Shown one piece after another: positions 18,285 to 26,846 of a stretch of 64,000 nt of DNA. Position 1 is the first letter of the stretch. The number at the start of each line of letters is the position of its first letter. Under the pieces are notes generated by a model, which was given only the letters and a program-made list of their open reading frames with translations, was not told the DNA's origin and searched no databases. The DNA comes from RGIG3701 sp031553595. Lineage in GTDB: Bacteria > Planctomycetota > Planctomycetia > Pirellulales > Thermoguttaceae. The translations under genes and the position numbers were made by a program. Location: NCBI GenBank assembly GCA_031553595.1, contig JAVBLI010000009.1:186001-250000 (forward strand). The letters run 5' to 3'.

Positions 18285-18636
18285 GTAATCCCTTATCTTG
18301 TGTAAATGTAACGCATAGAAAGCACATTTCCCCGACTCCCTTCCATGACAGAAATTCTCCGGAAAATGTGTCCCTCTGAGGTATTGTTCCCACAATCCGC
18401 AGAGTATTACCTATTATCTCCCTTTACGAGCGGAATTTTTAGATAATTCGTGCGAAGCAGGGGAATCGTTGCATGCGGCACAATCGGAACGACTGATAAA
18501 GTTTGACAAATAGGTGTTGTTTGAAATTCTGGCGAATGTTTTTTGGATTATTTTCAATTTTCTCTGTTAAATTACATGGCGGAACTGGACGTTTTTTTAC
18601 AGATTTAACAGAAAACACATAAATTTTATAAATCCC
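18285..18636. other. Divergent intergenic region
   Basis: An AT-rich gap between the divergent autotransporter and NfeD genes. No gene is seen. It must hold the autotransporter promoter on the minus strand, but no clear -35/-10 pair was identified there. Confidence 0.4.
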
Positions 18637-18665
18637 TTGCAACCGATGATGAGACGGAGTAAAAT
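18637..18665 (+). promoter_or_regulatory. Promoter of the NfeD-SPFH operon
   Basis: TTGCAA (18637-18642), 17-base spacer, TAAAAT (18660-18665), about 105 bases before the NfeD ATG. Confidence 0.6.
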
Positions 18666-18770
18666 AAGAATAGAGAGCCTTAACGCTCAAACTTTTCGCC
18701 GTTTCGAGGAGGTCGTGGCCTATGCCGGTGCGGTTTTTCCTCTTCCATTTGACACGAAAGGAGTAAATTC

Positions 18771-19223
18771 ATGCCTTTTCCGATAGAAATTTGCCTGCTG
18801 ATTTGGGGGGCTTTGCTTGTGGTGTTTATTCTCGCGGAGGTAGGAAGCTGCGCGCTGGTTTCGATCTGGTTCGTGTTCGGGTCGCTTGCCGCAATCGTCG
18901 CGGCTGCCGACGGATGCACGTTTTTGACGCAATCACTGATTTTCGTCGCCACGTCCACCGTCCTGCTGCTTTTGACCCGGCCGTTTGTCCGCTCGCTGAA
19001 AATCAAAAAAATCCCCACGAATTCCGACGAAATCATCGGCATGGAGGGTATCGTGCAAACGGCGATCGATAATATTAAGGGCGAAGGCCGGGTGGTGATC
19101 AGCAGTATCGACTGGGCCGCAAAGGCGACCAACGGGCGTCCGATTCCCGCCGGCAGCGTGATCGTCGTCGATAAATTAGAAGGCGTGACGCTGTTCGTGA
19201 CGCGGAAAATCGTTGAAGAATAG
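18771..19223 (+). CDS. NfeD family membrane protein
   Basis: 150-residue short-form NfeD. Two or three N-terminal transmembrane helices (LLIWGALLVVFILAEVGSCA, LVSIWFVFGSLAAIVAA, SLIFVATSTVLLLL) precede a C-terminal OB-fold (MEGIVQTAIDNIKGEGRVVISSIDWAAKA... IPAGSVIVVDKLEGVTLFV). NfeD proteins pair with SPFH/stomatin proteins in membrane microdomains, and an SPFH gene lies two genes downstream in the same operon. GAAAGGAG precedes the ATG. The protease half of long NfeD forms is absent. Confidence 0.9.
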   Translation: MPFPIEICLLIWGALLVVFILAEVGSCALVSIWFVFGSLAAIVAAADGCTFLTQSLIFVATSTVLLLLTRPFVRSLKIKKIPTNSDEIIGMEGIVQTAIDNIKGEGRVVISSIDWAAKATNGRPIPAGSVIVVDKLEGVTLFVTRKIVEE

Positions 19224-19254
19224 TTTCTCAGGTTTTCATGAAAGGAGCATTTCC

Positions 19255-19914
19255 ATGAACAAAACAATCGTTTGTCTCCTATCGGTATGCATCGCGTTCG
19301 CTATCGGTTTTTTCTGTGGGCAATATAAATATGTCGCCAAGGGAATCACATACCACGCCATTCCGCAGGTTAAAGTCGACATCGAAAAAGGTCTCAATGC
19401 GCTTCCCAAAAACGACCCGAAAGTAATGGAATTGAAAGAGATTTTAGCCGAATTTCCCCTGCGCCCGGAGGATATGGTTATCAATTATTTCACACGGCGT
19501 GTGGATTTCGGCAAACTGGTCCTCATGGCGAACGACGATTTCACGCAGTACGCGTTTGGCAAAAAAAACGAGTCCGGCCAGGTGCAGTGGATTACTTCGG
19601 AAATGATCGACGACGACAATATTTATAATGAATACTATGGCCCGAAACCCGGAGTGTGCTGGAAAGACCTGCTGCCGGTAGATGCGTTATACACCCTTTT
19701 CCGAGACCGTGAAACCGGCGATATTAAAGGCACGTACTGCTGGTTTGATAAAGTGAGCGGGCCCGCCAGCCATTATGTCGATACAAACAATGATGGTTTG
19801 TGGGACAGATGGGTTCAGGTAACAGAAGGCAAGTCTGAAGCCTACGAACGCGACGGCCTCCAGTGGGTGAAGGTGCAATACGAGGCAGAGGAAGAAGCAT
19901 TGCCGGAAGAATAA
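19255..19914 (+). CDS. Membrane-anchored protein of unknown function in NfeD-SPFH operon
   Basis: 219 residues. An N-terminal hydrophobic segment (IVCLLSVCIAFAIGFFCG) serves as a signal anchor, followed by a soluble domain rich in acidic and aromatic residues with no recognised family. YVDTNNDGLWDRW is a short Ca-binding-like DxNxDG loop. The ATG at 19255 follows AAGGAG. It sits between nfeD (31 bp) and the SPFH gene (57 bp), so a role at the same membrane microdomain is inferred. It is not a usual member of this operon type. Confidence 0.65.
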   Translation: MNKTIVCLLSVCIAFAIGFFCGQYKYVAKGITYHAIPQVKVDIEKGLNALPKNDPKVMELKEILAEFPLRPEDMVINYFTRRVDFGKLVLMANDDFTQYAFGKKNESGQVQWITSEMIDDDNIYNEYYGPKPGVCWKDLLPVDALYTLFRDRETGDIKGTYCWFDKVSGPASHYVDTNNDGLWDRWVQVTEGKSEAYERDGLQWVKVQYEAEEEALPEE

Positions 19915-19971
19915 TTTGGACGATTGTCGCATCCGGCATTACCATAATCTACAAACAGAAAGGATATTTCC

Positions 19972-20916
19972 ATGATTTTATTTGCATTATCCCAAGTGGC
20001 GATTTTCATTTCGCTGGGCATTTTTCTCGTGCTGCTGATTGTGTGCATTTCGTGTCTGCGGATCGTGCCGCAGGCGAATGTTTACGTCATCGAGCGGCTG
20101 GGAACTTACGCGGGGTCGTGGGAGACGGGGCTGCATTTCCTGCTGCCGTTCATTGATCGCGTGGCCCGGCGGGTGTCGATTAAGGAGCAGGTGATCGATT
20201 TTCCGCCGCAGCCGGTGATCACGAAGGATAACGTCACGATGCAGATCGACACGGTCATTTTTTATCAGGTGACCGACGCGAAACGCTTCACGTACGGCGT
20301 CGAACGCCCCATCTCGGCCATCGAAAACCTCACAGCCACAACCCTGCGTAACATCATCGGCGACCTGGAGCTGGACGCCACGCTGACGTCGCGCGACGTG
20401 ATCAACGCGAAAATCACGTCGATTCTCGACCATGCCTCTGACAAGTGGGGCATCAAGGTGAATCGCGTCGAGTTGCGGAACATTTTGCCGCCGCGCGAGA
20501 TTCAGGACGCGATGGAGAAGCAGATGAAGGCCGAGCGGGAGCGGCGCGAGGCGGTGTTGCAGGCGGAAGGCCGCAAGCGGAGCGAGATTCTGATTGCGGA
20601 AGGCGAGAAGCAGGCGCAGATTCTGCGTGCCCAGGCGACGAAGGAGGCGACGATCCTGAAGGCGGAGGCCGAGAAGGAGCGGCAAATTCGCGAGGCGGAA
20701 GGCCAGTCGCAGGCGATCGTGATGGTGCAGAAAGCGACCGCCGACGGTATTCGGCTCTTGAACGAATCCGCGCCGACGCAACAGGTGCTGACGATTAAAA
20801 GCCTGGAAGCATTCGAAAGAGCGGCGGATGGCCAGGCGACGAAACTCATCATCCCCAGCCAGATTCAGGGTGTGGCGGGGCTGGCCGCGGCGCTGAAAGA
20901 AGTCGTTAAAGACTGA
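19972..20916 (+). CDS. SPFH/band 7 (stomatin-like) membrane protein
   Basis: 314-residue stomatin/paraslipin homologue (QmcA type). One N-terminal membrane helix (VAIFISLGIFLVLLIVCI) is followed by the SPFH domain: VYVIERLGTYAGSWETGLHFLLPFID, DFPPQPVITKDNVTMQIDTVIFYQV, then LRNIIGDLELDATLTSRD. A long charged coiled coil (residues about 180-250, KAERERREAVLQAEGRKR) leads to a conserved C-terminus. These proteins oligomerise into membrane scaffolds. AAGGA precedes the ATG. Cotranscription with NfeD matches the known functional pairing. Confidence 0.95.
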   Translation: MILFALSQVAIFISLGIFLVLLIVCISCLRIVPQANVYVIERLGTYAGSWETGLHFLLPFIDRVARRVSIKEQVIDFPPQPVITKDNVTMQIDTVIFYQVTDAKRFTYGVERPISAIENLTATTLRNIIGDLELDATLTSRDVINAKITSILDHASDKWGIKVNRVELRNILPPREIQDAMEKQMKAERERREAVLQAEGRKRSEILIAEGEKQAQILRAQATKEATILKAEAEKERQIREAEGQSQAIVMVQKATADGIRLLNESAPTQQVLTIKSLEAFERAADGQATKLIIPSQIQGVAGLAAALKEVVKD

Positions 20917-20935
20917 GGAAATAGGAAACAGCAGC

Positions 20936-21044
20936 CGGGAGCGGAGCGGAACGCAGTGACGTGCAGAGACCGGATAGAAGTGGCGAAAATCTCACCACTG
21001 CTATCCGGTCTTTGCGCTAACGTTCCGCTCCCGGCGGCTGTTTT
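20936..21044. repeat. Family A long inverted repeat, copy A2
   Basis: Starts AAACAGCAGCCGGGAGCGGA and ends with its near-complement (TCCGCTCCCGGCGGCTGTTT), with inner arms GACCGGATAG/CTATCCGGTC. It fills the gap between the convergent SPFH and FadL-like genes, where it could act as a bidirectional terminator. ATGCTCTA follows at 21069, as near copies A5 and A6. Confidence 0.8.
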
Positions 21045-21073
21045 CAGATGTTTACGCCAATTCTGAACATGCT

Positions 21074-22453
21074 CTAAAATCCCACCGAGAGGCTCAGGAA
21101 GACGGCGTCGTTGGACACCGTGCTCTTCACGTATCCGCCTTTGGGGATGGTGACGTTATCGGCCGCGGTACCGAAATAGTCGCCCTGGATGGAATTCTCG
21201 AACATGTGGTTGTAGGCGATGTGGGCCGTCAGGCGGTGGGTCAGTTTATAGGACGCACCGAGGTACACGCCGTGCATCTGAATCAGAGGGCTGGCCACAT
21301 TGTTCCGCGCGGCTTCGTCCGGAATCGGGTTGTCGTTATACGAATAGCCGCATCGCAGGGTCAGGCGTTCGGTGAGCGTGTGCTGGACGCCGATATTTAC
21401 GCCCCACACGTTTTCCCAGTCCAGGCTGCTGAAGCCCCGCATTTCGCCGTAAAGGAAGTAACGTACATCCACGGCGAAAAGCCAGTTTTCGATTCCGTTG
21501 TAGGACATACCGAACGAGAAGATGTCGGGATACTCCAGGCCGACGGTGATGGTCTCGACGGAGGTTGTCAGCCCCTCGTCCAGGCCCTTGGCGTTCGGCG
21601 TGTGCACGATGTTGTAGCGGAAATTCTCGACCCATTGGCGACTCTTATAACTGAGACCGAAGCGCCAGCCGCACTGGGTGTCGTAGTAGGCTCCGATCTG
21701 GAAGCCGCCGCCCCAGGCCCATCGAGTGCCGGTTCCGGAGGGATCGTAGTACTTCGTCGCATCGTGGGTATCGGAGGTCAGTTCATGGCTCTGTACCAGA
21801 TACAGCGGATGGCAGGAAATATTCGCCATGGTCAGCGTGGGCGCGAATCCGAACGACAGTTTCTCGGTGGCCTGGAACGCAATCGTCGGAATAAGCTGGA
21901 TTACCTGGATGTCGGCGTTCAGGCTGCCGTAACCGGTGTAGGACTGCGACGTACCGGGAATGGTGGCGCTTTGCGGCGCGAGGATGGGGTTGAAATTCGG
22001 GCTCATCGGATTTGAGGCGTCCGAGCCGCGGTAATTCAGGCGGGAGCCGCCGACTACGCCCATCTGTAATCCCCACGCCCAGCAACTGTCGGGCACGCGA
22101 CGCACGATCGCCATCGACGGAATCGGAACCGCGCCGGGCTCGCCGCGCGTGCTGCCGCCGCCAAGACCGCCCATCGCCGTGGGCAATTTCGACTCCACTT
22201 CGAGTGTCGGCACGGCGATTCCTAGGCCGAACGTCATCTCAGAATGTTGCAGGCCCATGATCGCCGCGGGGTTCCACTGAAGCGCACTGGCCGCGTCGAT
22301 CGGCGCCGCCGTGGACGCACCGGCCATACCTTCGCTCGCCGCCCCGAAACCGTGAAATGCGATTCCCTGGCCACGTACCGAAAAAGTGCAGCAAAAGGTG
22401 ATTATGAAAACAGCTCCGACGACGGAGATTAGCGATTTTGACGTATTTTTCAT
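21074..22453 (-). CDS. OmpP1/FadL family outer-membrane porin
   Basis: 459 residues with signal peptide (VVGAVFIITFCCTFSVRGQG), the N-terminal hatch signature GMAGASTAAPIDAASALQWNPAAI, then many alternating amphipathic strands and a terminal phenylalanine (LSLSVGF), all typical of FadL-type beta-barrels. The family imports hydrophobic compounds such as long-chain fatty acids or aromatics across the outer membrane; the substrate here is unknown. AAGGAG lies before the ATG. Monocistronic by context. Confidence 0.88.
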   Translation of the reverse strand: MKNTSKSLISVVGAVFIITFCCTFSVRGQGIAFHGFGAASEGMAGASTAAPIDAASALQWNPAAIMGLQHSEMTFGLGIAVPTLEVESKLPTAMGGLGGGSTRGEPGAVPIPSMAIVRRVPDSCWAWGLQMGVVGGSRLNYRGSDASNPMSPNFNPILAPQSATIPGTSQSYTGYGSLNADIQVIQLIPTIAFQATEKLSFGFAPTLTMANISCHPLYLVQSHELTSDTHDATKYYDPSGTGTRWAWGGGFQIGAYYDTQCGWRFGLSYKSRQWVENFRYNIVHTPNAKGLDEGLTTSVETITVGLEYPDIFSFGMSYNGIENWLFAVDVRYFLYGEMRGFSSLDWENVWGVNIGVQHTLTERLTLRCGYSYNDNPIPDEAARNNVASPLIQMHGVYLGASYKLTHRLTAHIAYNHMFENSIQGDYFGTAADNVTIPKGGYVKSTVSNDAVFLSLSVGF

Positions 22454-22630
22454 TTAAACGCTCCTTGTGTTTTTTATGGAAAATGCCTTTTGATGGGGTT
22501 ATCGGGATATTTTGGTTTTTTCGGCATGCATTCTGTGTCACTGCCATGTAATTCTTGTCGCGGTGTGATAAAGTTTGCGGATTGCGAAATGTTTTCGTTT
22601 GCCGTGGTCCGTGAATAAAATAATCGTGAG

Positions 22631-22658
22631 TTGACACGGCGAAAAATAAAGGTAAAAT
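22631..22658 (+). promoter_or_regulatory. Promoter of folD
   Basis: TTGACA (22631-22636), 16-base spacer, TAAAAT (22653-22658). Confidence 0.6.
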
Positions 22659-22732
22659 AGGGATGTGCGTCCCCGGCGGCACACCCGATGACCATGTTTT
22701 CCGGGATACATATATATTTAGAGGAACCTTTC

Positions 22733-23608
22733 ATGACCCTGATTCTTGACGGAAAAACGCTCTCCGCCACCCTGCGCGAGGAAATTACGCACCAGGTGGC
22801 TGATTTTACGCAAAAAACCGGTGTGACGCCCTGTCTGGCGGCGGTGCTGGTGGGAGAGGACCCGGCGAGTCAGGTTTATGTGCGGAATAAAGAGGCCGCG
22901 TGCGCGAAAGTGGGCATAAAAAGTCAACTTTTTCGGCTCCCTGCCGAGGCCACGCAGGGAGAATTGCTGGCCCTGGTGCAAAAATTGAACCAGGATGACA
23001 CGGTGCACGGAATTCTGGTACAGCTTCCGCTGCCAAAGCAGATTAATGAACAGGCGATTTTGGACAGTGTTTCGCCGGACAAGGATGTGGACGCTTTTCA
23101 CCCGACGAATGTGGGGCTGATCTTGCAGGGCCGACCGCGGTTTTTGCCATGCACGCCGGCGGGTGTGCAGGAAATGCTGGTGCGTTATGGGATTCCGACG
23201 GCCGGGAAGCATGTGGTTGTGCTCGGGCGGAGTGATATCGTCGGGAAGCCCATGGCGGCGATCATGGTTCAAAAAGCGGCGGGGGCGAATTCCACGGTCA
23301 CGATTTGCCACAGCCGGACAGAAGATTTGCCGGCGGTGACGCGGCTGGGCGATATTTTGGTGGTGGCGATCGGGCGTGCGAATTTCGTAACGGCGGACAT
23401 GGTAAAGCCCGGTGCGGTGGTCGTGGATGTGGGCATTAACCGCACAGATGTCGGTCTGGTGGGCGACGTGGATTTCGCGGCGGTGAAAGAAGTCGCCAGC
23501 GCCATCACCCCCGTGCCCGGCGGTGTAGGTCCGCTGACCATCACAATGCTCCTGAAAAACACGCTGAAAGCGGCTCAGGAAAGATTTTCACAACCCTCCC
23601 CCGAATAA
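22733..23608 (+). CDS. folD: Methylenetetrahydrofolate dehydrogenase/cyclohydrolase
   Basis: 291-residue bifunctional FolD, which interconverts 5,10-methylene-, methenyl- and 10-formyl-tetrahydrofolate with NADP. Signatures: VGEDPASQVYVRNKEAACAK (catalytic lysine in YVRNK), ILVQLPLPKQINE, the NADP site VVVLGRSDIVGKPMA, and the C-terminal PVPGGVGPLTITMLLKNT. The ATG at 22733 follows GAGG and gives the normal length; an open frame runs back to 22688. The sugar kinase ATG follows 57 bp after its stop, on the same strand. Confidence 0.97.
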   Translation: MTLILDGKTLSATLREEITHQVADFTQKTGVTPCLAAVLVGEDPASQVYVRNKEAACAKVGIKSQLFRLPAEATQGELLALVQKLNQDDTVHGILVQLPLPKQINEQAILDSVSPDKDVDAFHPTNVGLILQGRPRFLPCTPAGVQEMLVRYGIPTAGKHVVVLGRSDIVGKPMAAIMVQKAAGANSTVTICHSRTEDLPAVTRLGDILVVAIGRANFVTADMVKPGAVVVDVGINRTDVGLVGDVDFAAVKEVASAITPVPGGVGPLTITMLLKNTLKAAQERFSQPSPE

Positions 23609-23665
23609 ATGGCCTTCCCCCTCCCCTCCCCCCTTCCCATTTTCCACATAACCCCGGAGCATCTC

Positions 23666-24613
23666 ATGGAAAAACTCACCATTCTCGGAATCGGCGAAAT
23701 TTTATGCGATATTTTTACGGATCACCGCTGTCCTGGCGGGTCGCCGATGAATTTCTGCTTTCATATCAACGAACTTGGATATAATGGCATCATGTGTTCC
23801 GCGGTGGGGGATGATGAGCTGGGACGGGAGCTGCAGGACTTTTTTACGGCACACGGCCTGTCCACGGAAGGAATTCAGGTTAATCCGAAATTCCCCACGG
23901 GGCAGTCGATCATTGACGTTTCTCAGCCGGAAAATCCGCAATTCGAGATTCTTGAGGAGGTGGCGTGGGATTATCTGCGGCTGACGAAAACGCTGCAAAA
24001 GCTGATGAATCAGGCGTCGGCGATTTATTTTGACACGCTCGGGCAGCGGCACGCCGTCTCCCGGCAGGTCATTCATCAGGTGCTGGACGAGGCGCCGGCT
24101 TCCTGCCTGCGCGTGTTGGACATGAATTTCAAGCAGCATTATTACACCCGCGAGGCGGTGGAGTTTTCGCTGATGAAGGCGAATCTCGTGAAACTGAGCC
24201 TGGAGGAGGCGTACGGAACGGCGGAGTTACTGAATTTCAGCGGCGAAAGAACGCTGGAAAATATCGCGAAATGGGTCTGCACGGCGTATAACGTCCAGCA
24301 GGTCTGCGTGACGCGCGGCGGAGACGGGTGCCTGCTGATGGAACGCTCGCCGGGCGGGTCGCATTTCATGATGGCGGACGTTCCCGGGCGGAAAGTGAAA
24401 GTCTGTGATACCGTGGGATGCGGAGACGGTTTCACGGCGGCCCTGGTTTTCGGGAAGCTTCAGGGATGGGATCTGATGAAGCAGGGCGAATTCGCGAATT
24501 GTATCGGGTCGCTGATCGCCACGAAACAGGGCGGGACTTCGCCGCTGTCCGAGAATGTGAAAAAATGTGTCCGCGAGATGGTGGAAGCCGAAAAGAGTAT
24601 GCTTCTGGAGTGA
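23666..24613 (+). CDS. PfkB family carbohydrate kinase
   Basis: 315-residue ribokinase-fold sugar kinase, probably fructokinase-like. The N-terminus is LTILGIGEILCDIF with the GGSPMNFCFHINELG substrate loop. The ATP-site signature is DTVGCGDGFTAALVFG (catalytic Asp in CGDGF, where most relatives have GAGD). ATG at 23666 follows GGAG. The exact sugar cannot be read. It may be cotranscribed with folD, but no metabolic link is evident. Confidence 0.88.
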   Translation: MEKLTILGIGEILCDIFTDHRCPGGSPMNFCFHINELGYNGIMCSAVGDDELGRELQDFFTAHGLSTEGIQVNPKFPTGQSIIDVSQPENPQFEILEEVAWDYLRLTKTLQKLMNQASAIYFDTLGQRHAVSRQVIHQVLDEAPASCLRVLDMNFKQHYYTREAVEFSLMKANLVKLSLEEAYGTAELLNFSGERTLENIAKWVCTAYNVQQVCVTRGGDGCLLMERSPGGSHFMMADVPGRKVKVCDTVGCGDGFTAALVFGKLQGWDLMKQGEFANCIGSLIATKQGGTSPLSENVKKCVREMVEAEKSMLLE

Positions 24614-24685
24614 CCCGCGGTTTTCGGGGGTCTTTTCTTTTCAACCTGAACCATTATAATGGAACATCTCTTTTTCGGGATGCTT

Positions 24686-24767
24686 GCGGAAGTGGCGGAA
24701 CTGGCAGACGCGCTGGATTTAGGTTCCAGTAGGGTGACCTGTGGGGGTTCGATTCCCCCCTTTCGCA
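24686..24767 (+). tRNA. tRNA-Leu (UAG)
   Basis: Class II tRNA with acceptor GCGGAAG/CTTTCGC, anticodon stem CTGGA/TCCAG around TTTAGGT (anticodon UAG), a long variable arm and TTCGATT T-loop. Discriminator A; CCA not encoded. Confidence 0.93.
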
Positions 24768-25274
24768 TTTTTTTCTCTTGAAACGGCTTTCTTTTGCGGT
24801 TTTTTTCGTGATCTTTCCCTCCACGGCGCTAAAATTTACGGAACATTTTCACTGACCGCCATGATGGGAAAATTCCGCGTTACTCTTGCATCGCATACCA
24901 CGCGGCGGACGTGTCTAACACGCATTTTAACGAGAGATTACGTCACCGGTTTATCACAATTTTCGTAGTGTTTCGTCTTTTTTTTTACAGCCACGGCCGA
25001 TAAATTTCCTTGCGGTGGTCGTGTGGGGGGAGAAGGCGGAAAAAATGTCTTCGTTATCGCGAGTGTCTTGCAGGGTTTTTCGTTCGAGCAGCTTTTATAC
25101 TGAAAAACAGGTGGCTGTGGTTCATTTCCGGTGAGAGAACGGGTTTTGCCGGGGAATGAATGTTTCGGCGTTTTGTGCGCCGCAGCGCCGCTTGTGTCTG
25201 CTTTTCGTCGATCTTTCCCCGAAACGGCTGCGCCGCTGCGGTTTTCAGGAGAATCTCGGGAGGAAGGGAAAGGT
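24768..25274. other. Intergenic, no gene recognised
   Basis: About 500 bp between tRNA-Leu and the thioredoxin-like gene. A T-run after the tRNA may end its transcript. An open frame continuous with the downstream gene starts at 25131 but lacks a ribosome binding site. Nothing else is recognised. Confidence 0.4.
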
Positions 25275-26621
25275 ATGGTGTCTCGCTTTTCAGGAAAATC
25301 TATTTTTCCATTTTTTAACATTTTTTTAGGGGGGAACGGCCTGGCTGGGACGATTTTTCGGGCGGGGCTGGTGGGGATTTGCGCCGTCTGGATGATTTCC
25401 ATGGTCGGTGCCCAGGAGCGTCATTTTTTTGCGGAAAAAAGTGGAAAACCGGAAGCGGCAGCCCTGTCTGCCGTGCCGGCATTACCGGCGCTAGCGGTGG
25501 ATGCCTCACCCTGGCTGGCGTCCGTCGCGGCGGCGGCGGAGAAAGCGGCGGAAACGAAAAAACCGGTGCTGATTCATTTTTATTCCACTTCCTGCGGCCC
25601 GTGCGTCGTGATGGAGCGGGATGTTTTTTCAGATCCGGAGGTCTTGCGGGCCTGCGGAGAATATTATATCATGGTAAAGGTGAATCTGCTGGAGGATCGG
25701 ACCGCGGCGGGGCGGTACGGCATTCAGGGGGTGCCCACGGACGTCATTCTTTCGCCGGAGGGAAATCTCGTGGCGAAAAGTATGGGCGGCAAAACGAAAG
25801 ATAAATTTAACACGTTTTTTCGCTCCGTGGCCACGCAGATGAAATACGCGCCGGTGGGGGAGATGACGGCGAATAAGGTCATGCTGGCGAATACGCCGGG
25901 CACGCAGAGCGCGCCGGCCGTGCCGGTTTCGCAGGGCGCGCGTAGCGTGACAAATACGGATCCCGCGGCGCATGCGAATTTTCAGGAAATGGCGGAGCCG
26001 CTGGTGGATTTAGCGGAGTTGCAGCCCACGGAAGACATCATTCCTTATTCGGCTCCGGCGGCGGCGGTGGCCGGGAACGTTTCGCCCCCGCATGCCCCGG
26101 CGGAGCGTTTTTCGGCAGAGCCGGAACATGAAAAAACGGAGACGAAAGTCGCGGGGAAGATGTACGCCGTCCCGCCGCGGGAGACGGTTATCGGAGCCGT
26201 CGCGCCGCAGGAAAAGCTGCTCGTGGCTCAGAAACCCGCCGCCCAGATCATGCTGGAGGGGTACTGCTGCGTCACGCTGGTGGAGCAGGGAAAGTGGCTG
26301 AAAGGAGATCCGAAATTCGGTGTCAGTCACCGCGGCCAGATTTACCTTTTCGGCTCGCAGGAATACGCCCGGCGGTTTTTCGAAAATCCGGATCATTACG
26401 CGGTGGCTGCCAGCGGATATGATGTGGTGCGGCTGCTGGATGCGCGAGAGTACATCCCCGGCTCGCGCGAGTATGGCCTGCGCTATGATAACGTGAATTT
26501 CGTGTTCGCGTCCGAAGAATCCCGTGAAATATTCCGGAATGATCCCGAAAAATACACGGCGCCCGTCCGGGTGGAAATGTTCCGCACGGCCCACGCGGAA
26601 AGCGGCGGAACGGCGCGGTGA
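25275..26621 (+). CDS. Exported thioredoxin-fold protein with C-terminal YHS-like repeats
   Basis: 448 residues. A signal peptide or anchor (AGTIFRAGLVGICAVWMISMVGAQ) precedes a thioredoxin domain with KKPVLIHFYSTSCGPCVVMERDVF, where CGPC is the redox-active pair, and the cis-proline loop GVPTDVIL. After an Ala/Pro-rich linker, the C-terminal 125 residues contain two YHS-like modules: GYCCVTLVEQGKW... FGSQEYARRFFENPDHY and YGLRYDNVNFVFASEESREIFRNDPEKY. YHS domains are associated with metal handling. It probably acts in the periplasm. GGAAGGGAAAGG precedes the ATG at 25275. Confidence 0.82.
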   Translation: MVSRFSGKSIFPFFNIFLGGNGLAGTIFRAGLVGICAVWMISMVGAQERHFFAEKSGKPEAAALSAVPALPALAVDASPWLASVAAAAEKAAETKKPVLIHFYSTSCGPCVVMERDVFSDPEVLRACGEYYIMVKVNLLEDRTAAGRYGIQGVPTDVILSPEGNLVAKSMGGKTKDKFNTFFRSVATQMKYAPVGEMTANKVMLANTPGTQSAPAVPVSQGARSVTNTDPAAHANFQEMAEPLVDLAELQPTEDIIPYSAPAAAVAGNVSPPHAPAERFSAEPEHEKTETKVAGKMYAVPPRETVIGAVAPQEKLLVAQKPAAQIMLEGYCCVTLVEQGKWLKGDPKFGVSHRGQIYLFGSQEYARRFFENPDHYAVAASGYDVVRLLDAREYIPGSREYGLRYDNVNFVFASEESREIFRNDPEKYTAPVRVEMFRTAHAESGGTAR

Positions 26622-26647
26622 GTGGAGGGGGCGTGATGCCTCAAAAA

Positions 26648-26752
26648 AACAGCAGCCGGGAATGGAGCGAAGCGGAATGACCGGATTGAGTGGGGAGTTG
26701 TTTGGCGCGGCTAATCCGGTCATTCCGCTTCGCTCCATTCCCGGCTGCTGTT
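26648..26752. repeat. Family A long inverted repeat, copy A3 (perfect arms)
   Basis: The arms 26648-26687 and 26713-26752 are exact 40-bp reverse complements around a 25-base loop. They begin AACAGCAGCCGGGAATGG and turn inward at GACCGGATT. It is the most regular copy, lying between two co-directional genes of exported proteins. Perfect arms suggest recent arrival or active correction. Confidence 0.9.
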
Positions 26753-26846
26753 CCAATTCCTCCTTTTTTTCAAAAACCATCCCCCATCCCCATTTTTCCC
26801 TTCCCGCTCGCGCCCACCCCAAAAAACGTAAAAAAGGACTTTTAAC

